NCBI GenBank assembly: GCA_025399215.1
Contig: MU621129.1
Span: 1-64,000, forward strand
Source: Globomyces pollinis-pini
Taxonomy: Eukaryota > Chytridiomycota > Chytridiomycetes > Rhizophydiales > Globomycetaceae
Length of the DNA stretch: 64,000 nt
Direction of reading: 5' to 3'
The notes beneath the pieces were generated by a model. That model was not told where the DNA came from, did not search any database, and saw nothing but the letters and a program-made list of their open reading frames with translations. The position numbers were made by a program, and so were the translations under genes. Numbering within the stretch: the stretch's first letter is position 1; each line of letters opens with the position of its first letter. This document shows positions 10,541 through 21,215 of the stretch, in pieces.

Positions 10541-10781
10541 TAGGCAATAAAAAGTGAACAATCGATATCGGAGGATTAAGCTGAGTGGCTGGAAGTTCTT
10601 ATTGAGGAAGGCCTTGACCCGTTAGTGAAAAAAAAAAGAACTCCTCAATAATTAAAGAAACCTTATATTTGTATTACCGAAATGGGTTGCTTCTATTGGT
10701 ATCGCGTACCAAAACTGTCCTTTAATAGTATCGCGTTCAAATCGCGTATTCAATGCAATCAATATATTAAAACATAGAAGG

Positions 10782-11842
10782 TTACTCTTCCTTCTCATGG
10801 TCTACAACTTCTGTATTCCTTATATCATCACTGACTCCCTTTTCACTTAGAGCTTTACGAACCATCTTTAAAATCTATTTCATTAATTAATTTTTCTTTT
10901 ACCAGATAAGACCAATAAACATGCAACACTTCTAATACCCATAATGCTGAAAGTAATGTAAAATAAAAGGTCTCTGTTGGAAAATAAGTTCCATCCTCTC
11001 TCTTCATATAAATAAAAGTACTATTTATAGCATATAATGGAAAGATAAAATTTCGGGTTATTATGAATATGGCGGCAAACATTCCGAAAAATGCATCGGC
11101 AAGCTATAATAAATGGTTAGGTTGCTTTAATTACTTTGTTTCTACCAGAGTATAGAATTAACTTGGCAAGTTCCATAAATGGATCACTAACATCATGAAG
11201 AGTTGCAATTATAATTCCAATTCGATGTAAAGAAAAAATATACCTAGTATTAATACGAATCACTTTTAAATATTACGAATTCCATAACAAAAAGATGGTG
11301 GAGCCATGATGAATTAACAATGCAATGATATCCAACGCAGTTTGTTTTGGTTCAAAAGGCATTAAAAGCAAGGTGTATAAATATCCGGCTAATTCTAGAT
11401 TATAATAAAATCGCATCAATGAACTGAAGGGGTTTAGTAAACAAGTGATGGGGTACCTCATTGGTACATCAGGCCAATTACGAAAAAAAGAAGGAGGATC
11501 CAATGCCCAGTTTTCGGTCAATAAAATGTAACAACCAACTATAGATAGTATAGAAAAGAAGGTGAATTTCCATGCAGCTGAGTGCACTTTTCTACGTTGT
11601 ATGTACATTTCTTCCATAGGGGTGATTTTTTTAGGTGATGATCTCGTAGGAGAATTGTTTGGGACAGGATATATGAGAACACCCAATGGCTAAAAACATA
11701 AATTGACAAAATATACCGAGTAGATACACAATTGTAAAATGCAATGCAAGACTCCCCATCCTAGTATTGTATACACGATAGAATGCAAATCCCTTGGAAA
11801 TTCCAACGATTTATTGACGGGTTCAAAGTCGAAATAATCCAT
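10782..11842 (-). CDS. LAG1: Ceramide synthase (TLC/Lag1 family), tandem copy 2
   Basis: Starts MDYFDFEPVNKSLEFPRDLH. The TLC core has FYYNLELAGYLYTLLLMPFE, LIHHGSTIFLLWNS (catalytic HH) and LHDVSDPFMELAK, and the tail is SDDIRNTEVVDHEKEE. Introns of 27-34 nt interrupt at the same residues as in the neighbouring copies (after ...LQLCIYS, PMR, LLWN, GRNK and HVYWSYL). Before the second membrane segment there is a longer Ser/Pro loop (NNSPTRSSPKKI) absent from the others. Same strand as copies 1, 3 and 4 with 240-bp gaps, so each probably has its own promoter. Substrate chain length cannot be told. Confidence 0.9.
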
Positions 11843-12088
11843 TGGGGGAAGAAAATGGAGTCGAAAATAAAGAATTAAAACTGTAGTGGTGCCACACCCC
11901 ACTTGGTAGTCACCTTTACCAAACAAAATAAAAGAAAACAATTGACAGTCAAAAGTAACGCGCACAATATAAAGATACGCGATGTATTGCTATCGTTGTC
12001 TTTAATGATTCACGAAATTTCTATCATGTAATTATTTAGTATTAGAAAATACCATTTATTAGAATTTGTATAATCTGTACTGTATCCA

Positions 12089-13184
12089 TTACTGTACTTT
12101 GGATTTCTCTTGGTCTACGTCACGAATATCATCACTCACTCCTTTCTCCTATTTCAATCAACAAAAATAAATATTTACCACCAATGCTTTATAAGCCATT
12201 TTAATTATCTAACAGTGAACATCAAAAGACTTACAAGTGTTGCCCAATATATGTGTAAAAGCTCTAATGTACACAGAAATAGCTGAATGGATCTCATAAT
12301 GAAGTTGGATGGCATGTACGATCCATCAGGATATACCAAGTATCGTGGAATTAATGATATCATGAATGGTAAAAGACCATTTCGAGTAACGATAAATGTT
12401 AATGCAAACAATCCAAAAAACATATCCGCAATCTACAATGTTGGGTAAGAGAAAACGGCAATACCTTATTGTAACCTGCATAAAGAACGATTTTGGCCAA
12501 CTCCATCAACGGATCACTGACATCATGTAACACTGCTACGATAATACCACCGCGATGAAATGAATAGATATATCTGGCATTTACTCATTAAGAATCTTAC
12601 GATAACCAAAGCAGTAAGAGTGTAGCAGTATGATGAATCAAATAGGCCACCAAATCTTTCTTTGTCTGTTTAGGTTCATATGGAATCATGAAAATGGCAT
12701 AGAGATACCCACCCATTTCAATATTGTAATAGTTTCTCATCAACTCACTATACATTAATGGAAGGGAACGATTGGAAACCTCATTGGTTGTTTGGGCCAT
12801 TTAGCAAAATACACGTTTGGGTTAAATGTCCAATCTTCGGTTGCTAAAATGTATAACCCCACAAATGATAAAACTCCAAAATATGTGAATTTCCATAGGG
12901 CAGTCAATAGTTTATGTCGTTTTTGATGTACTGATAAATTAGAATCCAACTTTTTAGAATTTTGTACATCAGGGAAAAAAGTGTTCGCCAGATGCTTTCA
13001 AGCGTTAATAAATTGGATAAAACCTATAAACATCAATTTATCGTTCAGCGAATACCTGATAAACGGTATAGTACAATATACAGTGTAAGGTTGCCCAATT
13101 GAGTAGAGACAACGGAATAAGAATCAAATCTCTCGGGAAATGTAGTGACCCATTCAATGGGGTGAAATTAAAGATTGAGATCAT
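12089..13184 (-). CDS. LAG1: Ceramide synthase (TLC/Lag1 family), tandem copy 3
   Basis: Starts MISIFNFTPLNGSLHFPRDL. Core motifs are NYYNIEMGGYLYAIFMIPYE, LIHHTATLLLLWLS and LHDVSDPLMELAK; the tail is EKGVSDDIRDVDQEK. It keeps the introns of its paralogues, but the first is longer (about 62 nt). One extra intron lies in the tail (after KALV, donor GTAAAT), where copies 1, 2 and 4 are uninterrupted. The extra intron must be a gain in this copy or a loss in the rest after duplication. All residues expected for catalysis are present, so it should be active. Confidence 0.9.
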
Positions 13185-13390
13185 AAAGGTAACCTTGTTT
13201 TGTCCCAAGATCACCCTAAAAACACATGACTTTGAAGATTACCCTACATTTTTGCACCACAGTAAATCATAATCACAAATTGTTTCGCTATCCCAATACC
13301 AAGTTGCAATCAATGTGAAATAATAGATTTGTTTATTAAATCTTTTAAAAAAACTCATACTCTTTCATCAGTATTAAAACGATTTATTAA

Positions 13391-14431
13391 TTATTCAACT
13401 TTCACTTTATCCTCATCTACATTACGAATATCATCTTCAACACCGCTAGCGACAATAGCGCGTTTAACCATTTTCAAAATCTATAACAAAAGTAAATATC
13501 ATTCAAAGTCTTACCAAGAATCCCCAATACAAATGTAATACTTCCAAAGTCCATAAGAATGCTTGGAAAGCATAGTTAAGGTTTTTGGTTGGGACAGGCA
13601 CCCCGGCATATACAGCATGTATAGGGATGGACATCACAATATAATATGGGAACACAAAATTCCTAGTGATGATGAAGGAAAGGGCAAAGATTGCAAAAAA
13701 CACATCAGCCATCTAAAGTAACAATTAAACCTACGAGTATAACAAACCTTATGATATCCTGCATACAAAACAAGTTTTGCAAGTTCCATGAATGGATCGC
13801 TAATATCATGCAATGCAGCAATAACAATCCCAATCCGATGGCAAGAATAATAATAACTAATCTATAAGCGACCCAAACAGATAATTACGAAAATCCAAGC
13901 AATAATATAGTAGAGGTGTGATGAATTAACATTGCGATAACATCTTTGGCGTATTGTTTAGGTTCAAATGGCATCAATACTATCGAATACATATATCCAG
14001 CTAATTCAATTGTATAATAGAATCGCATGAGATCACTAATGGATGAATTTTGAAGATAAATTACGACATATCTTGGTTTGGCCATCCCTTAAAATATTGA
14101 TCAGGGTGAAAGGTCCAACTTTCAAAATATAAAATATACATTCCAAGGCCTGATAAGATACTAAAGAATACCAATTTCCATGCTGCTTGATATAGTTTGG
14201 CACGTTTGGCAATTAGATCTAATGAATCCGCACCACTTTTCTTTGATGCTGGATAAACAATTTGACCTAATGGCTAATAATCAGATAAAACGATCAAGAT
14301 ACTTTGATGGTTAGATAGTGAAGAGCCAGGTGTAGAGTTGCCCAACCTCCAACAGCATAAAACACCGCATATATATCTTGAGGATATGCAAATCCTTTGG
14401 TCAAAGGCTTACTGAAATCAATCGAGTCCAT
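13391..14431 (-). CDS. LAG1: Ceramide synthase (TLC/Lag1 family), tandem copy 4
   Basis: Starts MDSIDFSKPLTKGFAYPQD. The core has FYYTIELAGYMYSIVLMPFE, MLIHHTSTILLLGFS (catalytic HH) and LHDISDPFMELAK. The tail GVEDDIRNVDEDK replaces the SDD of the others by EDD. Introns of about 29-36 nt fall at the shared positions. It is the first transcribed unit of the array, beside the 960-bp gap before caf16. Together the four copies exceed the Lag1/Lac1 pair of yeast. Confidence 0.9.
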
Positions 14432-15392
14432 TGTACTTTAAAGTGTATTTACTAAATATGGGAAAATGATTTGAGCTTGTTGACACACTGACCTTCCAGA
14501 TCTAAGTTTTCTAGTCAATATGATCAATTTTTGACCAGGTGATTTACGAGTCAGAGTGGTTTTGATAGTTGATAATTGGTATTTGTGAAGTGAACTAAAG
14601 GAGGAAACTTACCAGAAGCGAACTCAAGTGATGTACTCAATTTTAAAGATACATCTTGTTTGATAAACATAATTTAGATTGAAAAGACTAGTACATGATA
14701 TATGAATAGATGTTGGAAGTTGTGACCGATTCGTCAGATCTTTACAGTTGGATAGATCTGTGTTGTAACTGAACAGTTACTAAAATGAAAAAAGTTGGAA
14801 TCGGATGAAATATCAGGATACATTAGAACTCTAACTAAATAACAAGAGAGATGAACTACTATTTTGATATTTCATTTGAATTCTTTGTAACGAATTTTCA
14901 TTGGAATACTTGCAACATATCCCAACACAAGTCAATCAGTAACATTGGTAAAAACAATTACTTAAAAAAGAAAGAATTAGCACTGCAAATCCATGGAATA
15001 TCTATTGTTGCTGGTGTTGAATATGAGGTACTGGACCACAGAACAAAGAAAGAAAAAGTATAGAAAATAAAATAAAAGAACGTTAATGGGATCGTAATGA
15101 CCCTTAACGATTACCAGTAAATTTTACCTAGCCGGCATTAAACGCACCGATTTGGATCGAAATGTCAATACTAGTATAATTCGAAAAGTTACCACATAAC
15201 ATAGGATACTTCTCCCACTTGACATTCATCCTCATATCTCTTCTTGCTCAGTTCCCTATTCGATTCCAAAACACGAAAACAGTCTAAATCCATATTTTTT
15301 TTGCTTACTTAAGCAACAAACCCCTGATTCATTCTCATTAATTTTCCACTAAAGTATTTAAACAACGCAATCAAAGTGTGAAAAAAGAAAAG
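14432..15392. other. Intergenic gap of 961 bp
   Basis: Divergent promoter space between the ceramide synthase array and caf16. I see no coding exon, tRNA or repeat family. Small features are a short inverted repeat AACTG-aa-CAGTT near 14768 and an AT-rich leader before caf16. An open frame at 14851-15063 has no recognisable protein character. It is the longest gap in the window, so an unrecognised non-coding RNA is possible. Confidence 0.4.
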
Positions 15393-16420
15393 ATGAGCTC
15401 TGATATTCCAGCAATTAAGATCGAGGGATTAAACTACGATTTCGGTGGTCCATTGATTCTAGACAGTGTGAATTTAAATATCAAAAGGGGATCAAGATGT
15501 TTATTGGTTGGCGCTAATGGAGCTGGTAAATCAACATTACTACGTATCATTGGTGGTAAAAACTTGACCAAATCCAATGTATATGCTCTGGGAAAAGATG
15601 TATTCAGAGATGGTGATACGGTAAATTCATCTTGGGTATTTGATTGTAGGGTATCACTTATTTGGGGACTGAATGGGCCAACAATCCAATTGTAAGACAT
15701 GATGTACCAGTATCAAGGTTATTGAAGACATTGGGTGCAGAACGTCATCCAGAACGATGTGCAGAATTACTGGAAATCATGGATGTTAATCCTAATTGGC
15801 ATATGCATGCTGTAATCAAAACATTTATTTATTGTAGGTATCAGATGGACAACGAAGACGAGTACAGATTGTCTTGGGATTGTTAGAACCTTGGGATCTC
15901 CTGTTATTAGATGAAGTCACTGTAATCAGTCTTCATTTGCTTATTGTATAGGTCGATTTAGACATTCTCGTACGAGCAGATTTGTTGGACTTTTTGAAAA
16001 AGGAAACCGAAACTAGAGGGGTAAGTTATTTAACATTAACAAAATAGGCAACTATTCTTTATGCAACTCATATATTCGATGGTCTCGGTTTATGGTTCAC
16101 ACATATCGCTCATATTGCTCAAGGTAAAAATATCAAACTAACAATCAGGCCACATAGACATTGTCCGAGATTTGGCAACCTCATTCCCAGAACTGGATGA
16201 AGCTGTCAAAGAACGAGAACAAGAATCTAAAAGTGCACATTACTCATTAATGTACAACTCACCCTTGTTGCTAGTTGTTGAAAAATGGTTGAGAGAGGAT
16301 TATAAGCAGTTACGTAAACTTCAACAGGTGGATGAAACTGGAAAACCAATGACCAAATGGGAGATATTGAGTGAGAATATGAAACAGTATGGTGATAAAT
16401 ATTATAATTATTGGAAATAA
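15393..16420 (+). CDS. CAF16: ABC-family ATPase Caf16
   Basis: A single soluble ABC domain of about 290 residues with no membrane segments. It has the Walker [10 protein letters not shown], the Caf16-type signature [10 protein letters not shown] (not LSGGQ), Walker B LLLLDEVT and an H-loop ATHIFDGL. The Caf16-specific tail follows ([28 protein letters not shown]). Caf16 is reported with the Ccr4-Not complex in yeast; its exact role is unclear. Five introns of about 25-30 nt, including one cutting the sequence just before the signature. Start is the first ATG; an upstream in-frame GTG is ignored. It ends 40 bp from the converging mucin-like gene. Confidence 0.92.
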
Positions 16421-16459
16421 ACTTTTATTGCAAACTTTATATTATCACGATTCTATACT

Positions 16460-17854
16460 TTACTTATTGAGTTTGACTGTTCTGCTGAGTGTATCTGGTT
16501 GTACGGCTGGAATGTTGACTAATTCAGCTTCAGAACGAATGGGAGAAATATGTGTTGGTTGTGCAGGTGATACGTTCACTACATCCGTGGTTGATTTGAT
16601 AGGAGTTGTTTCCGAATCGACAAGTGTAACAGTGGTAGCCATATTTGGTTGTGCAGAAGACATGTTCACCAGTTCAGCTTTTGCTTTTACGGGAGTAAGC
16701 GATTCGGGTTCGGCAGCCGGTACGTTGACAATATCTACTTTAGAATTGATTGGTGCGGGTGCATTTTTAACCAATGTACTGCCATCACCTGATATTGTAG
16801 ATGGGATTGGCTGCATCGTTGAAGGATTCGGATATACTGACATGGCAGATGGTTGCATTACTGAAGGGTTAGGATATACTGATAATGATGATGGTTCAAC
16901 AGGATAGGCTTCTAAAGTAGAAGGGTTTGGATAAACAGATAAAGATGGTTGAGGGTTTTCATAGCTATTTGGGGGATATGAATTCAAAGCAGGTGTTTGT
17001 TGATCATAGTATTGTTGTGTGTAACCATTGTTATAGTTGTTTTGAAAAGGAGTCTGATCGTACCCACTTTGGTCGTATGACTGCTGTCCATAAGCCCCGT
17101 ATTGTGACTGACGATATTGCTGTTGATAACTTGGCTGATACTGAACATCGTACCCATTCTGCTGATATCCATATGGATCCTGATAGTTTCCTTGATAAGC
17201 CGGTTGTTGAGGCTGAGGAACATAAGGATCAGCGTATTGATAACCATTTTGTCGCCCTTGTGCAGTGTAAGTAGTGGAATGATTAGAAACAACACTTGGT
17301 TGAGTAGGAGGAGAAGGCTTTGGTGTATCATCAGGGACCTCAACCGTGTTGGGTTTTGTTAGCCATTCATCATGAAGAACCAGACCTTTTGCAGGTGCAG
17401 TAGATACAGGGGCAGAAGCAAGATTCAGTGTATCATTTGCTTTAGATTTCCTACTAGCAACATGAGAGATAAAAGAAGCAATAGCACAAAACCCTACAAC
17501 AACAAAAAGAGCACCAGCAATCAGCGCAACTTTCATCGCATTACTGATAGAGTTTTCAGCAGGAGTATTTTCAGCAGGAGTGCTAGTGGGAGAAGGAGCA
17601 AGAGTGGATGAATCCGTTGTGGTTGTGGTTGAAGATGTAGTGGAAGGCAGTCTTGTTAAAATAGGTCTAATTCTAGTGGTAGTTTGAATAGTAGTTTGAG
17701 GGAGAGAAGTAGTTTGAGGGAGAGAAGTAGATTGAATTGAGGTAGAATCTTCAGTTTCGGTAGGAGAGTTAGAGGCAGTAGTTCTTCTACCAAATATTCC
17801 ATCGAATATCTGAGCATGAACTGAAGCTAATAAGAGGATAATATAAAAGTGCAT
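16460..17854 (-). CDS. Mucin-like single-pass membrane protein with repetitive cytoplasmic tail
   Basis: One uninterrupted exon of 464 residues. Residues 1-15 are a signal peptide (MHFYIILLLASVHAQ). Residues 16-105 are Ser/Thr-rich (TTSSTTTTTDSSTLAPSPTS), expected to be O-glycosylated. One membrane helix follows (VALIAGALFVVVGFCAIASF). The long tail is Tyr/Gln-rich (YGYQQNGYDVQYQPSYQQQY), followed by at least three SVYPNPS repeats and then three A(E/Q)P...P(V/I)...(E/D)(L/V)VN repeats. This is the architecture of fungal wall-stress sensors such as Wsc and Mid2, but there is no WSC domain, so that is only an analogy. The ATG at 17854 is the first in frame. It diverges from the ureidoglycolate lyase gene. 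Confidence 0.75.
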   Translation of the reverse strand: MHFYIILLLASVHAQIFDGIFGRRTTASNSPTETEDSTSIQSTSLPQTTSLPQTTIQTTTRIRPILTRLPSTTSSTTTTTDSSTLAPSPTSTPAENTPAENSISNAMKVALIAGALFVVVGFCAIASFISHVASRKSKANDTLNLASAPVSTAPAKGLVLHDEWLTKPNTVEVPDDTPKPSPPTQPSVVSNHSTTYTAQGRQNGYQYADPYVPQPQQPAYQGNYQDPYGYQQNGYDVQYQPSYQQQYRQSQYGAYGQQSYDQSGYDQTPFQNNYNNGYTQQYYDQQTPALNSYPPNSYENPQPSLSVYPNPSTLEAYPVEPSSLSVYPNPSVMQPSAMSVYPNPSTMQPIPSTISGDGSTLVKNAPAPINSKVDIVNVPAAEPESLTPVKAKAELVNMSSAQPNMATTVTLVDSETTPIKSTTDVVNVSPAQPTHISPIRSEAELVNIPAVQPDTLSRTVKLNK

Positions 17855-18079
17855 GAAAGCAACCAAGAAAGATAAACAACGGAGTGATATAAATGACTGA
17901 TACAGTGGCTGATACAGAAGCCTGGGCTAATAAAATTAACAAATTGTCTCTTTCTTCTTTGCGTTGTTTTACTGCTACCTGTTTATTATTGGAGTCTCTT
18001 TAAGACTGTTGTTTGAGTCGATCTTTTGTAATCATTGTTCATTGTAGTAAAACTAATTCTCAATTAAAAATTTCTTACA

Positions 18080-18638
18080 ATGAAATCTGTAACCATACAA
18101 CCCTTAAACAGAACTGAATTTGCTGATTATGGCCACGTTATTGACGTACCTGATAAAATATCTGGTTCAAATGCTAACTACGGAACTGCTACTAGATTCA
18201 ATCATTTAACTTCCTTAGTTAATAAAAGGATTTCGGATGCAATTCCAAATTTATGTATCTTTAGAGTAAAACCTGCTTCTCTTCCATTCAATATAAAGTA
18301 TATCTCATCTGCTAACTTGTAGACTCTTGGAAAGACACAACTATTCTTCTCAAATGTTTATCCCGATGACTTCATCTCCTGCTAGATACTTGGTCGTAGT
18401 CGCTAAAAATGATCCCATCTCTGATAAACCAGATTTTAATACTCTAAAGGTATTCTTAGCCTCTTCTACCCAAGCATTCAATTACCATCCTGGTACATGG
18501 CATCATCCTATGATTGGTCTGGATAGTGTCATTGATTTTGTTTGTCTCGTTCATGAAGCTTCAAATAATTTGGATTGTGAGGAGGTGTTTTTTAGTAAAG
18601 ATCCGTGGCAGGCGGTTTTACCTTCTTCTAAACTGTAG
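18080..18638 (+). CDS. DAL3: Ureidoglycolate lyase
   Basis: A protein of about 175 residues from two exons. It matches the AllA/Dal3 cupin family: MKSVTIQPLNRTEFADYGHV at the start, then FNIK-LLERHNYSSQMFIP across a 25-nt intron (GTATAT...TTGTAG), the metal-site region FNYHPGTWHHPMIGLD and the tail FSKDPWQAVLPSS. The enzyme splits ureidoglycolate to glyoxylate and urea, the last step of allantoin catabolism, and lets the cell use purines as nitrogen. No other allantoin gene is nearby. The intron falls between the two halves of the LLERH motif and restores the frame exactly. Confidence 0.9.
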
Positions 18639-19058
18639 TTTCGTACTTGTCATTCTGGTCGATGTACAATAAAATTTGTCTGTTAGGTTCAAATGACAAA
18701 GTTATCCTTTGCAAGCTCTATAATTCACTACTTTCATAATCTGGACAATTTGTATAAGCATGCGTCTTTCTATGTTCATAAGTAAGTATAAGACTCATAA
18801 AGTCTCTCAGTCACGTATAAAGTAATACATATCTATTAAGTGGGAATAACAAAAAGGTGTCCATCACAGACCTAAAATCCAGTGCCAATTCAAATTACAT
18901 GAGCAATTTCAAATATTTTATTTGAGATCATTATTTGAAATCAAACAAAATATTTGAAATTGCTTGTGTACATCACGGTTATTTGTATTTAATTTGGGGT
19001 GGATGGTTTAGTGGTACATCCATACCAACTCATCCTCACTTTCTAAATCAAAAACTCA
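18639..19058. other. Intergenic gap holding a long hairpin
   Basis: A 420-bp AT-rich gap between the ureidoglycolate lyase stop and the ypk1 start on the same strand. Apart from the inverted repeat at 18902-18964 I see no coding frame or known RNA. Confidence 0.4.
18902..18964. repeat. Perfect 18-bp inverted repeat (24-bp imperfect stem)
   Basis: AGCAATTTCAAATATTTT at 18902-18919 is the exact reverse complement of 18947-18964. Inside it, after one mismatch, TTTGA (18921-18925) pairs with TCAAA (18941-18945). The stem is thus about 24 bp with a loop of about 15 nt. It lies 94 bp before the ypk1 ATG. It could be a foldback element, a remnant of a small transposon, or an RNA hairpin in the ypk1 leader. 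Confidence 0.7.
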
Positions 19059-20926
19059 ATGTTCAAATTTGGAAAAAGTAAACGATGATTGTATTAACAC
19101 TCTATAGAGGATAAAGGGGAGAAAGAATCACCAGCAGCGGTCGCTCCGTCACCAACCAAACCAGAAGTCGTGGAACAAAAAGCACCACCAGCAGTTGCAG
19201 CTGCTCCAAAACCAGAAGCAAATAGTGCATCCGCTACTAAAACATTTGTCTCTGGATTAATGAATATCAAGATTTTAGAAACTCGTGGACTAAAAATGCC
19301 ACCTGAATCTAATTTGGTAGTTGGGGGTTCAACAGGAAAAGATATTGGAATGTTACCATTTGCCGTCATTGAAATTGATAAAAATGAAGTCATGATGAGA
19401 GCTATCGAACATAACCCACAATCTGGAGTATCCAGTTGGCAAACAAAAGCAAATTTGTAATCCATTAATCTCTCATATTTCGTAGCGATGTTAGTCGTCC
19501 TTGTGATACCGTAGTCACCGTATATATGCCAGGTCTAGATCGAAAAGATGTATTGATTGGATCAGTCACAATCCGTGCTAGTTTTGTAGATCAAGTAAAC
19601 AGTTTTGGTACTGATTGAAATAGAAAGTGGATGAAGATTGGGCCACAATTGCTAAAATTGGTCCTAATAACGAATCCCCAACACCAACAGGAGAAATCCG
19701 AATCCATTTCTGTTACAAAACCTCTGTAAATTGAATTGAATTCATGATAGAAACCTAAAAAAATGGTAGTTGAAGATTTTGAATTATTAAAAGTTATTGG
19801 AAAAGGTAGTTTTGGTAAAGTGATGCAAGTCAAAAAGAAGGATACTGGTCGAGTGTATGCAATGAAAATCATCAAGAAACAACACATCGTAGAACGTGAT
19901 GAAGTTGCACATACATTGGCTGAACGAACAGTACTCACCAAACTCAATCATCCTTTTATTGTTCCTTTAAAATATTCATTTCAAAGTCCTGAAAAGTTAT
20001 ACTTATGTTTGGCTTTTGTAAATGGGGGTGAATTGTTTTTCCATTTGCAACAGGAAGGTCGATTCTCTGAAGATCGTGCTAAATTCTACATTGCTGAATT
20101 GCTATGTTCCTTGGAATGTCTACATTCATTCGGTATCATCTACAGGTACATATTCATCCTAATTTGTATAGAGATTTAAAACCGGAAAACATTTTGTTGG
20201 ATTATACTGGTCATATTGCATTATGTGATTTCGGGTTATGTAAACTCAATATGAAGGAAGGAAACAAAACAAATACATTTTGTGGAACTCCAGAATACTT
20301 GGCTCCTGAAGTATTGATTGGGAAAGGGTATACTAAATCAGTTGATTGGTGGACACTTGGAATCTTACTTTATGAAATGATTGGTGGATTACCACCGTTT
20401 TATGATGAAAACGTTAATATCATGTATAACAAGATTCTAAATGATAAATTAACGTTCCATGATTTCATGTCTGCCGACGTGATTGATTTATTATCCAAAG
20501 TATGTTTTGAATCTGTTGATGTTAGCTGTTGGATCGAGATGGAGGTGTTCGATTGGGAGCAGGTGGTGCACAAGAAATCAAAGCCCATCGATTTTTTGGT
20601 CAAGTAGATTGGAAAAAACTGATTAGTCGTCAATACACTCCCCCATTCCGTCCAAACGTGGTACTCAAAACATCTATTAAATATAGGCATCTGCCATGGA
20701 TACATCGAATTTTGATGAAGAATTCACGTCAGAAGCCGCTACCGATTCATTGACTGAAGGATCACAAATATCTGAAGCCATTCAACAACAATTCCAAGGA
20801 TTCACCTTTCAACAGACTGAAGCTATTGCTGGGTCTATATCTACTACCGGTAATATGATGCCACCAAAGAATGATGCCGTTGCTGGTAGTATGATGAGAC
20901 AACCTGGTGGAATGAGAAGACAATAA
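19059..20926 (+). CDS. YPK1: AGC kinase Ypk1/SGK type with C2-like domain
   Basis: Eight or so exons splice to a Ypk1-type kinase. The start MFKFGK-RDKGEKE copies the yeast Ypk1 amino end (FKFGKSKEEK) and sets the start in a 22-nt first exon. A C2-like region follows (GLMNIKILETRGLKMP...VTVYMPGLDRKDVLIG). The kinase domain has GKGSFGKV, AMKIIKK, YRDLKPENILLD, DFGLCKL and the Pdk1 site TNTFCGTPEYLAPE. The tail has NFDEEFT and the hydrophobic motif FQGFTF, whose Thr is the TORC2-type site. In yeast Ypk1 acts downstream of TORC2 to raise sphingolipid synthesis. Introns are 23-29 nt; one splits Y-RDLKPEN. Confidence 0.93.
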
Positions 20927-21215
20927 ATTTCATAGTGTTTTCAATACTTTTCAATACTTTCTTTAAACGTTTTTGGTGAGGATTTTATATGGGTGAATGC
21001 AAAATTAGGTCATTACTAAATTAAACTCAAAGCGTTTATATATTATAACATGTCCATAACCAGGCAATGTAATCAAAATCAGATGTACTTTCAATTTGGT
21101 TGTACATATTTCACATATGATATCCAAAAGAATAACTGTTATTTAGTTCAAGTAAATAAAATCTTGGCAATAATAATGATCTAAGTCTTTATATTATATC
21201 AAATTCATCGATGAA

